Positions 8,163 through 15,700 of a stretch of DNA of 64,000 nucleotides are shown here, piece after piece. Both the position numbers and the translations under genes were made by a program. The notes beneath the pieces are model-generated. The model worked only from the letters and a program-made list of their open reading frames with translations, had not been told where the DNA came from and made no database searches. Numbering within the stretch: the stretch's first letter is position 1; each line of letters starts with the position of its first letter. Source of the DNA: Clostridiaceae bacterium BL-3 (GTDB taxonomy: Bacteria > Bacillota > Clostridia > Clostridiales > Clostridiaceae); NCBI GenBank assembly GCA_902809985.1, contig CADDXC010000001.1, positions 2,728,001-2,792,000 of the forward strand, given 5' to 3'.

Positions 8163-9536
8163 TTACTCTTTTTCTTCTATTTGTTCTTTGTTCACTAATC
8201 TTGATATTTCTCTTAAAAAATCATGTCCTTTTGGTACAAGGGGAGTATAAAACTCTGATATCACACTTGTACCCGTATCCACATAACCACGGCCTTTTAT
8301 CTGCTTTAGGAAAAAATCTTTTTCCACCTCACCAAAGATCATTCCATAACCAAGCTCACTCATTCTGCCAAGTGCTACACGAAAATTGAACTGATCCCTA
8401 ATCCCATCTCCTAAATATTTTGCATCTGGCCTCTGACAAGCTAAAACCAAGAAAAAACCACTTTGGCGCCCCAGCATGACAATTTGTTTTAGCTTGCTCA
8501 TAACCTGTGTACTTTTTTTACCTATCATCTCCATAAATGAAGGATACTCATCAAAGATAAGGAAATGAGCCGGCAGTCCTAAATAGGCATAGTTTTCACC
8601 TGTTTTGTAATTCTCCATCAACTTCATTTCTTCATTTTGTTTCATCATATCATCATAGAACTGATCCAAACAGTCAATCATATCCTGCTGTTTGTAATAT
8701 ACATTTGGCATGACAGAAGAAAGATCGGCAAGGTCAGCATTTTTTGGATCAAGAACATAGAGAACGGCATTTGTATGCAGTAATGCTTCAATAATGGAGA
8801 AGATGAAGTAGGTCTTACCTCCGCCTGTGCCTCCGGCTATCAGCATGTGAGGGAGTTTGTCATATTCCCACCAGATATTTTTCATGAGCTTTAGCCTGCC
8901 GTGTTCTGCCTTTAATTCATCAATAGTAATTCGGTTTGCAATCATGTCATAGAGCAGGGTATATTCCACATAGGAATCCTTTAACTCTTTGTCCACCAGT
9001 TCACAGTACAAGCCACTTTCCAGTTTCTTTTCCAGGTGCAGAAGCTGGTCTTGATACTTTCCAAGAGTAATTTCCACATGTATATGAATCAACCCGTCTT
9101 TCAGGAGATAATACATCTTCGGAAAATGACTGATTTTCTCTTTAGATCTGCCAAATGGTATGTCTTTAAATAGTCCATCACTTTGTATCTGCTGAGATTC
9201 ATACCATTTATTTTCAAGTATCATTCTTGCCAGCTTCTGACGGTGAATCAGCTGTTTCACATGGTCACGCCGAAAATGGTAATACAGACAAGCTACAAGC
9301 ACGCTTACTGCTGTGGCAATAACTACACTAAATATCAGATAGGGCGTAATAGACAATTGAAAACAGCCACCATGCATAAGCCTGACTTTCTGCCAGTCCA
9401 TTAGTATGAGCTGTTTTCCATGAAATGACAATAGCACCAGTAAGAAAATCACAGTAAGTGAGATAGCATCAAACCGGAATACCAAATTTTTATCACTTGC
9501 TCTAATTCGTCTTCCTTTATAGATAAAATGTTTCAT
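8163..9536 (-). CDS. FtsK/SpoIIIE-type coupling protein TcpA (Tn916 Orf21 / ConQ)
   Basis: A 457-residue type IV coupling protein that hands the relaxase-DNA complex to the mating channel. Two membrane segments lie near residues 27-42 and 68-85. The FtsK-type ATPase domain follows with Walker A GGTGGGKT near residue 235 and Walker B LIFDEYPSF near residue 325. The C-terminal part includes the RQSGFFLVLACQRPDA stretch typical of FtsK-like motors. AAAGGATG precedes the ATG. The length matches Orf21 of Tn916. It is downstream of the two YdcP-like genes and upstream of the methyltransferase gene. Confidence 0.93.
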   Translation of the reverse strand: MKHFIYKGRRIRASDKNLVFRFDAISLTVIFLLVLLSFHGKQLILMDWQKVRLMHGGCFQLSITPYLIFSVVIATAVSVLVACLYYHFRRDHVKQLIHRQKLARMILENKWYESQQIQSDGLFKDIPFGRSKEKISHFPKMYYLLKDGLIHIHVEITLGKYQDQLLHLEKKLESGLYCELVDKELKDSYVEYTLLYDMIANRITIDELKAEHGRLKLMKNIWWEYDKLPHMLIAGGTGGGKTYFIFSIIEALLHTNAVLYVLDPKNADLADLSSVMPNVYYKQQDMIDCLDQFYDDMMKQNEEMKLMENYKTGENYAYLGLPAHFLIFDEYPSFMEMIGKKSTQVMSKLKQIVMLGRQSGFFLVLACQRPDAKYLGDGIRDQFNFRVALGRMSELGYGMIFGEVEKDFFLKQIKGRGYVDTGTSVISEFYTPLVPKGHDFLREISRLVNKEQIEEKE

Positions 9537-9566
9537 AAATCATCCTTTCCGGAAAATATAAATGTT

Positions 9567-9950
9567 CTATTTTCCTTTATTTTGAGGCTGCGGCTGTTGG
9601 TTTTTAACATGGGAGATTGCCTGTTTGTTTTTCAGTACAATATCATCGGCCTTTATATACCAGTCCACGTCTGCGCCCCTGAAAGTGGCAGTTGCCACCG
9701 TATCTGCTACTGGATTTACAAGTTCCACTTCGGCGTTGTAGGCAAACTCTTTTAAAGGAACAGAAGCTGGAATACTCACTTGTATCATACAACCCTGTCC
9801 ACGGGATTTAAGATCATAGGTACGCTCCTTTATTTCATCACTGACCGTACCATCTTCATTGTTGATATGCACCTCACGGCGAAGTGCAGAAAACTTCAAT
9901 ATTCCAAATGTCTTTTCCTTGTCAATTACAATTCCTTCAGCTAATCTCAT
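9567..9950 (-). CDS. YdcP/HelP family protein (DUF961; Tn916 Orf22)
   Basis: A 127-residue soluble protein with the DUF961 features seen in the neighbouring paralogue: an early TFG motif (DKEKTFGILKFSA), a central strongly beta region and EVELVNPV near residue 77. In ICEBs1 the corresponding protein HelP is a helicase processivity factor needed for unwinding by the host helicase PcrA, and Tn916 Orf22 and Orf23 are its relatives. AGAGG precedes the start. The C-terminal tail is Gln/Pro-rich (QQPQPQNKGK). Confidence 0.88.
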   Translation of the reverse strand: MRLAEGIVIDKEKTFGILKFSALRREVHINNEDGTVSDEIKERTYDLKSRGQGCMIQVSIPASVPLKEFAYNAEVELVNPVADTVATATFRGADVDWYIKADDIVLKNKQAISHVKNQQPQPQNKGK

Positions 9951-9969
9951 TTTTTTTACCTCTCTTTCC

Positions 9970-10284
9970 TTATTCTTTCACCATATCACCTGCATGCAGA
10001 ATATAATTTGTAAAACCACGATTTCCAATTTTATATCCTTCAGCAGTGATACGGGGATTGATAAGTTTTACTTTTTCTTCTACCTCAAAATGTTTTTCAC
10101 CAGCTTCCGGCGGCAATATCACTACAATATCGTCTGCTCTCTGAATGTCAGAATATAAATTGTAACTACGGGAAAGAATTGACATACGACCGTTCATTCT
10201 GCGCTGTTCAACTTTACCTTCTCCGGCATACTCCAGATTTCCAAATGTCTTTTCCATGTTAGGAATAACATATTTTAGTTCCAT
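9970..10284 (-). CDS. YdcP/HelP family protein (DUF961; Tn916 Orf23)
   Basis: A 104-residue paralogue of the next gene. It shares the TFG motif (MEKTFGNLEYAG) and the EEKVKLINPRI segment that parallels EVELVNPV. It is the first gene of the visible transfer operon: no coding sequence lies upstream until the transposase. AAGAGG precedes the start. Expected role as for Tn916 Orf23: support of strand separation during conjugative replication. Two adjacent DUF961 genes at the head of the operon are the usual arrangement in the Tn916 family. Confidence 0.87.
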   Translation of the reverse strand: MELKYVIPNMEKTFGNLEYAGEGKVEQRRMNGRMSILSRSYNLYSDIQRADDIVVILPPEAGEKHFEVEEKVKLINPRITAEGYKIGNRGFTNYILHAGDMVKE

Positions 10285-10331
10285 ATACTTTAACCTCTTT
10301 TCATTTATAATAGTTTAAATTCTACTTGTCT

Positions 10332-10451
10332 CCTTATTCTGCTGCATGAAGCATACCTTTCTGCCCGTTCTTTATCAAGGGCAAGCTTATGTGCTTCGCA
10401 CCCTTGACAAAGCTCGGTCAAAAAGGTAAATAGTAGGTAAGCAGAATAAGG
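10332..10451. repeat. nested inverted-repeat structure upstream of the conjugation operon
   Basis: The 12-base arms CCTTATTCTGCT (10332-10343) and AGCAGAATAAGG (10440-10451) are perfect and enclose about 96 bases. Inside, ACCTTT (from 10355) can pair with AAAGGT (from 10422), and CAAGGG (from 10376) with CCCTTG (from 10401). This builds a long branched hairpin in either strand. No open frame is present. It lies in the leader of the conjugation operon, so it may be a regulatory RNA, a protein-binding region, or part of the element's end. I do not recognise an Rfam-type family. Confidence 0.6.
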
Positions 10452-10571
10452 AAACATTATACTAACTGTTCTTTACAATTTTAAATGGTGGAGAACGTGA
10501 TTTCTTTTTGTAATTTGAATAAAACAATATATACACTATTACCACTTCCTTTTTAAATTTAGGTATAAAAA

Positions 10572-10595
10572 TAGACGTTCATTTCTGAACGTCTA
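10572..10595. terminator. bidirectional intrinsic terminator between ICE flank and transposase
   Basis: A perfect 10-base stem TAGACGTTCA / TGAACGTCTA with loop TTTC is followed by an A/T run on both sides, so it can terminate on either strand. It isolates the conjugation operon (minus) from the transposase gene (plus). The rest of 10285-10753 shows no coding sequence apart from this and the nested repeat. Confidence 0.65.
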
Positions 10596-10753
10596 AAAAT
10601 AAAGAAGAAGAAAACCATTTTTATTTAATATCCCATCCCTTATAAACCTTATTTTATTGTATCCCCACACTCTATATCAACTACTACTGAAACATTAATA
10701 TAATTTTTTATCTCTTTATTTCGGCTTTTATCACTATTTTCTATAAACACGAT

Positions 10754-11971
10754 ATGTTTGAGAAAGTGCTTAAAATCAAGGATTTCTACATATCTTTCCT
10801 TTGTAGCGAAACTATAGTCTCCACATGTGGTGCACCCCACCAATATATCTACGACAACAACGGTAACAGAGGTCAGTTTCAGTGTAAGGTCTGCGGCCAG
10901 AACTTCAATGAAAGCAATCATGCTGACAAACCCATGGTGTTTCTCTGCCCTTATTGTGGACATACTCTTTCACCCAGAAAAGACAGAAAACACTTTCGCA
11001 TACATAAATGTGTTAATCCCGAATGCTCCTACTATCAAAACAACCTTGCTAAATTACCTGAAAACCTGGATGCTGCCCATAAGCACAATTATAAGCTTCA
11101 CTATATCTACCGTGAATTCACAATGGATTTTTTTAAGATGGACTTACATGGACTTCCTAAAAATGCTATTAACTTTAAGTATAAGAAATTCAATGCCCAC
11201 ATCATGGGATTGTGCCTTACCTATCATGTAAATCTAAAGCTTTCAACAAGGCAGACAGCCCACGCTTTACAGGAAGTTCATGGTATAAAGATTTCACACA
11301 CAATGGTTGCCAACTATGCTATGACTGCTGCCGCAGTTATCAAACCTCTTACAGATACCTTTGACTATAAGCCTTCTAAAATTCTTTCTGCTGATGAAAC
11401 TTATATCAAGGTTAAAGGTATAAAGCATTATGTCTGGTTCATCATGGATACTTGTAAAAAATCTATTCTCGGTTACCAGGTATCTGATACCCGTGCTGTA
11501 GGTCCCTGCATCCTGGCTATGCGTATGGCTTTCGAGAAGTTCAAAGAATTTCCTAACAAAGCCCTGAAATTTATTGCAGATGGTTACAGCGCCTATCCTC
11601 TTGCCAGCCAACAATGCAAACTCATGAACGGCTGGAACTTTGATGTTACCCAAGTTATAGGACTTACTAATGATGATGCCGTATCCACTGAATTCCGTTG
11701 GGTAAAGCAAGTAGTAGAACGGCTTAACCGCACCTTCAAGTCTTCCTATCGTGTTACAGGTGGTTATGGAAGTGAAAATGGTGCTCTTTATGGTGTTTCC
11801 CTCTGGGCTGCCTACTATAATTTCCTGCGCCCACATCCCTATAATTACTGGAAACCACTAAATGAGTTAGACATTTTAACTGATGCAGGTAATATGCCTG
11901 CCAAATGGCAGCTGCTTATTTACCTTGGTCAGCAGACTATCCTAAATATGCAGGAAAATCCAGTGGCCTAA
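10754..11971 (+). CDS. DDE transposase with N-terminal zinc ribbon (IS6/IS240-related)
   Basis: A 405-residue transposase. The N-terminal part has zinc-ribbon Cys pairs (CKVCGQNF near residue 41; CPYCGHTL near 62; CVNPECSYY near 86). The catalytic core has the DDE residues in ILSADETYIK (about 215), KFIADGYSAY (about 275) and the Glu in WVKQVVERLNRTFK (about 315), followed by WAAYYNFLRPH, a standard end of IS6/IS240-type DDE domains. The ATG at 10754 has no clear RBS; the frame is open for 20 more codons upstream without an ATG. I could not find convincing short terminal inverted repeats, so the element ends are not assigned. The frame is intact. Confidence 0.87.
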   Translation: MFEKVLKIKDFYISFLCSETIVSTCGAPHQYIYDNNGNRGQFQCKVCGQNFNESNHADKPMVFLCPYCGHTLSPRKDRKHFRIHKCVNPECSYYQNNLAKLPENLDAAHKHNYKLHYIYREFTMDFFKMDLHGLPKNAINFKYKKFNAHIMGLCLTYHVNLKLSTRQTAHALQEVHGIKISHTMVANYAMTAAAVIKPLTDTFDYKPSKILSADETYIKVKGIKHYVWFIMDTCKKSILGYQVSDTRAVGPCILAMRMAFEKFKEFPNKALKFIADGYSAYPLASQQCKLMNGWNFDVTQVIGLTNDDAVSTEFRWVKQVVERLNRTFKSSYRVTGGYGSENGALYGVSLWAAYYNFLRPHPYNYWKPLNELDILTDAGNMPAKWQLLIYLGQQTILNMQENPVA

Positions 11972-12013
11972 CCACTATCTGTTTTTAGATTTTTGAGCCG
12001 GAGGTACAACTTA

Positions 12014-12157
12014 GCCACCCTTCGGGCTTGCCCTTGATGGCTTTATAAATAAATGCTAAAATGCTGTGAACAAGACGGTGAAATCTATCTGTTTTTGAGT
12101 TTCTTCGCCGTCGGTATATCCTTTAGAGCATTTATTTATCATGCAGTCAAGGGTGGC
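12014..12157. repeat. long imperfect inverted repeat downstream of the transposase
   Basis: The perfect 13-base arms ATAAATAAATGCT (12045-12057) and AGCATTTATTTAT (12127-12139) are extended outward by CCCTTGA / TCAAGGG and GCCACCC / GGGTGGC. An inner GACGG / CCGTC pair sits in the loop. The whole stretch can fold into one long interrupted hairpin. It has no open frame. On the minus strand it contains ATCAAGGGCAAGC, also present on the plus strand at 10374-10386 in the nested repeat on the other side of the transposase, which suggests a common mobile origin. Confidence 0.55.
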
Positions 12158-12258
12158 GGCGTACATTAAAAAATCCTATCTCCAGTTAGATTTCTAAAGC
12201 CATAATTCTAGTTTCCTTTGTTTCTATTTTTTCATAGCTCACTTTACACTATCAAAAA

Positions 12259-12303
12259 TGACTATGAAAGTAGTTTTTATGTGAATTTACTTTCATAGCC
12301 ATA
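12259..12303. repeat. 15-base inverted repeat
   Basis: ATGACTATGAAAGTA (12259-12273) and TACTTTCATAGCCAT (about 12289-12303) pair with one mismatch around a 15-base loop. No T run follows, so it is not a clear terminator. It lies between the transposase region and the possible IS200/IS605-type end. Confidence 0.45.
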
Positions 12304-12310
12304 TCAATTT

Positions 12311-12452
12311 TATCCGAACGCTACCATTGCTAATACTCCCAAATTCTTAAAGTGGGAGATAAGCACTGCTACGCGCCTGGATAAGTTCTTCTAAGGTTCA
12401 GGTGGAGAAAAGCATTCCTTATTAGCAAACTCCACCTGAGCCCAAGAATCAC
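12311..12452 (+). mobile_element. possible IS200/IS605-type right end / omega-RNA-like remnant without tnpB
   Basis: A series of hairpins without a gene: CTCCC/GGGAG (12336-12358), then GATAAGCACTGCTACGCGCC, then a 13-base stem GGTTCAGGTGGAG (12395-12407) / CTCCACCTGAGCC (12430-12442) with one G-T pair, ending near CTTGATCC. This looks like the 3' non-coding end that follows tnpB in clostridial IS200/IS605 elements, where the stem-loops form the guide-RNA scaffold. No TnpB-like coding sequence remains upstream. The resemblance is from memory and is not proven. The last stem could also serve as terminator for the gene ending at 12459. Confidence 0.38.
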
Positions 12453-12458
12453 TTGATC

Positions 12459-13046
12459 CTATAATATTCTCATACATATTCTGTCATTTTCTATAGTCAC
12501 TGCACTCCCTCTGCTGTTTGGCCCACATCCATCTGTAATGATAAGTCCCAGATTTACATCATATTTTATCATATTGGACAATATACTAAGTACTCTATTA
12601 ATAACTGATTTATCTTTTAGCATAGATTCTCTATATATCTTTTTAGCTGTGATTTCATCACTTTTAACTATAAATCCAGGTCCTCCAGGTATTGAAACAA
12701 CAACTAATCCACCATCCAGGAGCTCTATATCTTTATCTGAAGAAGTTATATTACTTTTAGGTGATCCAATTATTCCACCAGTAGACTGATGAACACCGCC
12801 AATAACAATACTTACACCCAAAGCCTTTATATAATCAGTCGATATGGTTTTCACCTTTTCAGCCAATCTATAATCAATAAAAAATGGATCTTTTAACCCG
12901 TTGAATTTTATTTTTTTCAGCTCTAGAAGATTATCCAAACTTTCCTGTCTTTTATTTTTATCACATATTCCACATATAATTATAGGATAGGACTCTTCAG
13001 TTACAGTCTTTATTATAAAAGTAGTAAGATCATCTATATTATACAC
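12459..13046 (-). CDS. conserved protein of unknown function, third gene of a sigma-54-type operon
   Basis: A 195-residue soluble protein that I do not recognise. It has three glycine-rich stretches: SIVIGGVHQSTGGIIGSP (about 85-102), GGLVVVSIPGGPGF (about 117-130) and LGLIITDGCGPNSRGSAV (about 166-183). The first and last look like phosphate- or nucleotide-binding turns, but no named motif fits. It has no signal peptide or membrane helix. It lies 19 bases downstream of the 340-residue protein in the same orientation and is the last gene of the operon. Its job is presumably linked to that protein. The start ATG at 13046 has only a weak RBS. Confidence 0.6.
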   Translation of the reverse strand: MYNIDDLTTFIIKTVTEESYPIIICGICDKNKRQESLDNLLELKKIKFNGLKDPFFIDYRLAEKVKTISTDYIKALGVSIVIGGVHQSTGGIIGSPKSNITSSDKDIELLDGGLVVVSIPGGPGFIVKSDEITAKKIYRESMLKDKSVINRVLSILSNMIKYDVNLGLIITDGCGPNSRGSAVTIENDRICMRIL

Positions 13047-13065
13047 AACTATTCAACCTAAAAAA

Positions 13066-14088
13066 TTATACTTCAAGAGTTTCTTTTGTAACAAATTCAG
13101 TACTGCTTATTCTTACCGGTTTCTCCACACCCGGTACAATATCATCCGCTTTTGCTATAATTTCTTCTCTAGACAGCTTTTTAACCGGAGCTTTTAGAGA
13201 GTCAAAGGTAATTCCCACACTTGCCAGTTCTGCCTGGGCTTTTTCAGTAATATTGTCAAAATCTATATCAGCGCCTAAATATCTGGCAATTGTCAAAACT
13301 ACTGGAGAACATCCAATATGTTTTCCCGGAATCATACCAGCTTCCAATGCATCGATAGTATATTTGGCAATAACTTGTTTAGGAGTTACTATACAAGGAA
13401 TATGTTTTTTAAGAGTTTTTGCGTACTCACCTGAACCATGAGCTGTATCTCCTGCCTTGAATTGTCTTGTAGGAAATACTCTGCCATATTTTTCAGCAAC
13501 AGTCATTCCAATTCCTACGGATATAAATTCTCCTGTGTATCCTATAAGGACATCCTGATCCTTCATTATCTGAAGCTGTCCAAAAATAGGCAGTAATATC
13601 TCTTCCATAGTAACTACATTCATCATCTCAGTGGCAGAATTATTGTTAACAGCCCTGCCTGTCATAACTGCGTTATGCACAGGTATCATCTTTTTTGCAG
13701 GATCAGGCCCTCTGAAAAGCTTTCTGCCGTTGTAATATTTTTTCCACTGGGCAAGATGTGGTTCTTCAGATATCAACTGATCTGTAACTTTCATTTCTTC
13801 CATTGGAAGCATTCCAAATTCCCTATGGATTTTTCCATTATCCGATGCAGCCATTTTAATTATAGCACTGTCCAGCACAATACCATCGCTGCTGGTAGTG
13901 CAGGCATCCATATCAAAAACATTTATACCAGCTGGTCCCTTTATTTGCTGAGCTATCTTTTTAATTGCCTGATCTATTTCAATCCCTGAATTTTCAATAT
14001 CCTTTTTATCTACAAATACTATATTCAAAGGAATTAAAATGTCTTTGACAAGACCCTGTTTTATCATTCTATATAACAGCTTTTTCAT
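13066..14088 (-). CDS. conserved protein of unknown function, second gene of a sigma-54-type operon
   Basis: A 340-residue soluble protein, unrecognised. Notable segments are NVFDMDACTTSSDGIVLDSA (residues about 57-76), RGPDPAKKMIPVHNAVMTGR (about 126-145), the Gly-rich LIGYTGEFISVGIGMTVAEK (about 182-201) followed by RQFKAGDTAHGSGEYAK, and GKHIGCSPVVLTIARYLGAD (about 255-274). The several conserved-looking Asp, His, Cys and Gly clusters suggest an enzyme rather than a structural protein. It overlaps nothing and is 12 bases downstream of the 129-residue gene. The operon has a -24/-12 promoter like that of the adjacent oxidoreductase operon, so a role in amino-acid or 2-oxoacid metabolism is plausible but not shown. 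Confidence 0.65.
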   Translation of the reverse strand: MKKLLYRMIKQGLVKDILIPLNIVFVDKKDIENSGIEIDQAIKKIAQQIKGPAGINVFDMDACTTSSDGIVLDSAIIKMAASDNGKIHREFGMLPMEEMKVTDQLISEEPHLAQWKKYYNGRKLFRGPDPAKKMIPVHNAVMTGRAVNNNSATEMMNVVTMEEILLPIFGQLQIMKDQDVLIGYTGEFISVGIGMTVAEKYGRVFPTRQFKAGDTAHGSGEYAKTLKKHIPCIVTPKQVIAKYTIDALEAGMIPGKHIGCSPVVLTIARYLGADIDFDNITEKAQAELASVGITFDSLKAPVKKLSREEIIAKADDIVPGVEKPVRISSTEFVTKETLEV

Positions 14089-14100
14089 GATTATTCCCCC

Positions 14101-14490
14101 TTAATGTTTCCCCAAAGGTGGCCTTCTGTCTTCTACTTCTTCACAATCTGCAGTTTCCACCTCTTCAGTAGGATGTATAATATTGATAACCTCCAAAATT
14201 GCTTTTTTGGCTTTTCCATCTTTGTCAATTCCTTTGACAATAACAGTGTGCATAGTTTCAGGAACTCTTGGTATGACAATGAGCTCAACTTTTTGAACAT
14301 CTTCTCTTTTTGCAAGTTCCTCTACTGAAAGCTCGATTCTTCCTGTTCTAAGAGACTGCATTTTTGCACATTTTAAATTTTCAAGACCTCTGATTTCAAT
14401 GGTTTTATCCGGAGTATTTTTAACAACAGCCCTCTTCATCTTTTCAATAAACTCTGGAAGCTTAGTATGCATCAATTTCATAATTCTCAT
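14101..14490 (-). CDS. small conserved protein of unknown function, first gene of a sigma-54-type operon
   Basis: A 129-residue soluble alpha/beta protein, unrecognised. The first half is basic (LPEFIEKMKRAVVKNTPDKT). The middle has a strand-rich part, VELIVIPRVPETMHTVIVKG. The end is acidic with two Cys-free clusters and finishes EDRRPPLGKH. AGGAGATG precedes the ATG. About 40 bases upstream of the start would be the transcription start predicted from the -24/-12 element at 14541-14558. It is the promoter-proximal gene of a three-gene operon. Confidence 0.6.
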   Translation of the reverse strand: MRIMKLMHTKLPEFIEKMKRAVVKNTPDKTIEIRGLENLKCAKMQSLRTGRIELSVEELAKREDVQKVELIVIPRVPETMHTVIVKGIDKDGKAKKAILEVINIIHPTEEVETADCEEVEDRRPPLGKH

Positions 14491-14540
14491 CTCCTCAACT
14501 TAAATAACATTTAATTATACCTACACACATTAAAAATAGG

Positions 14541-14558
14541 AGCAAGTTTAATGCCAAC
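14541..14558 (-). promoter_or_regulatory. sigma-54 (-24/-12) promoter of the unknown three-gene operon
   Basis: On the minus strand the sequence is TTGGCATTAAACTTGCTC. GG at 14554-14555 and GC at 14542-14543 are separated by exactly ten bases, the hallmark of sigma-54 promoters (consensus TTGGCAC-N5-TTGCW). The operon start codon lies about 52 bases downstream of the GC. A perfect dyad (14684-14699) suited to an enhancer-binding protein lies about 130 bases upstream. Confidence 0.75.
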
Positions 14559-14683
14559 TGTGTAAACTTTCAATAATGTTTATGTTTTCATTTTTTATAA
14601 CATACATTAGGTACTAAAATCAATAAAACATCTATATATTCATAATTAACAGATAGTATTTTGTTAGATTCTATTACATTAAT

Positions 14684-14699
14684 TGTTATAATTATAACA
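14684..14699. promoter_or_regulatory. palindrome, candidate enhancer-binding-protein site
   Basis: TGTTATAATTATAACA is a perfect 16-base palindrome about 130 bases upstream of the -24 element at 14555, in the range typical for upstream activating sites of sigma-54 promoters. The half-site TGTTATAA recurs with one mismatch in a spaced inverted repeat at 17963-17988, upstream of the oxidoreductase promoter. A further single half-site (TTATAACA) occurs at 14595-14602. Confidence 0.5.
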
Positions 14700-14759
14700 C
14701 TATTATTAAATATTTTAAAAATCTGGCATATAACTTCCTCCCAAAATTTAAAAACTCAG

Positions 14760-15689
14760 CTATAAATTACATTTTTTGAGAAGTTCCTCCCAATTTTTAT
14801 CTACTTCTTTTTGAATTGCATCTATCATATATTCATTTCCAGGTTTAAATAGATGTTTAAATCTCCCCTGTGGTTTTAACCATTCAGTTATGGGAAGCTT
14901 TTTCTTAGGTTTGTAATTTAATACATATTTACCATCAATTATTTCATACAGCGGCCAAAAACAAGTTTCCACGGCCAAATCAACTATCTGAAGTTCTTTT
15001 TGAGTATCACATCTCCAGCCTCTTGCACAAGGTATAAGTACATTTATAAATGCAGGTCCTTTTGTATAAATTGCATTTTCGGATTTTTCATAGAGGTCTT
15101 TCCATTTTGAAGCAACCGTTTGAGCTGCATAGGGAATATGATGTGCAGCTATTACACTGGTCAAATCTTTTCTATACTGCTGCTTTCCTGGAACTGCTTT
15201 TCCCTGAGGAGAAGTAGTAGTACTTGCACCAAAAGGAGTAGCAGAGGATCTCTGAATTCCAGTATTCATATATGCTCCATTGTCGTAGCAGACATATACA
15301 ACATCATGTCCTCTTTCCATAGTAGCAGAAAGTGACTGAAGGCCTATATCATAAGTTCCCCCATCTCCTCCAAAAGTTATAAATTTATAATTATCTTTTA
15401 CCTTACCTTGCTTTTTCAGGGAATTATATGCAGTCTCAACACCACTTATAGTGGCTCCTGCATTTTCGAATGCAGAGTGAATGTAGGAATCTTTCCATGC
15501 AACGTAAGGATACAAGCACGTCGAAACCTCCATACATCCAGTGGCATTTGCAATAACTGCCTTATCTTCAGTTTTCAATGCCTTAAGCACCCATTTTGCC
15601 ACTATTGGTGCACCACATCCAGCACACATCCTATGTCCTGCAGTTATTCTGTCCGCTTTTTTTGATAATTCTTTTAAATTTACTGCCAT
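14760..15689 (-). CDS. porB: 2-oxoacid (pyruvate-type):ferredoxin oxidoreductase, beta subunit
   Basis: A 309-residue thiamine-diphosphate-binding subunit. The N-terminal RMCAGCGAPI carries two of the Cys that hold a [4Fe-4S] cluster; another Cys occurs at CMEVSTCLYP. The TPP motif is GDGGTYDIGLQSLSATMERG (about 107-126) ending in CYDNGAYMNTGIQRSSATP, the typical pyruvate-type sequence. It oxidatively decarboxylates a 2-oxoacid to acyl-CoA and reduces ferredoxin together with the other three subunits. It is the last gene of a PorG-D-A-B operon, 11 bases after porA. Substrate is most likely pyruvate, but other 2-oxoacids cannot be excluded. Confidence 0.9.
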   Translation of the reverse strand: MAVNLKELSKKADRITAGHRMCAGCGAPIVAKWVLKALKTEDKAVIANATGCMEVSTCLYPYVAWKDSYIHSAFENAGATISGVETAYNSLKKQGKVKDNYKFITFGGDGGTYDIGLQSLSATMERGHDVVYVCYDNGAYMNTGIQRSSATPFGASTTTSPQGKAVPGKQQYRKDLTSVIAAHHIPYAAQTVASKWKDLYEKSENAIYTKGPAFINVLIPCARGWRCDTQKELQIVDLAVETCFWPLYEIIDGKYVLNYKPKKKLPITEWLKPQGRFKHLFKPGNEYMIDAIQKEVDKNWEELLKKCNL

Positions 15690-15700
15690 TTTATCTCCTC

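Noticed and set aside
10649..10963. 104-residue minus-strand frame upstream of the transposase
   Set aside because: It overlaps the transposase zinc-ribbon coding part and has no RBS or domain.
11294..11836. 180-residue minus-strand frame within the transposase gene
   Set aside because: The sense frame carries the DDE motifs; the antisense product has no recognisable domain and no RBS.
14721..14745. Further sigma-54-like TGGCATATAACTTCC on the plus strand
   Set aside because: The ten-base spacing ends in CC instead of GC, and no gene begins downstream in that direction.
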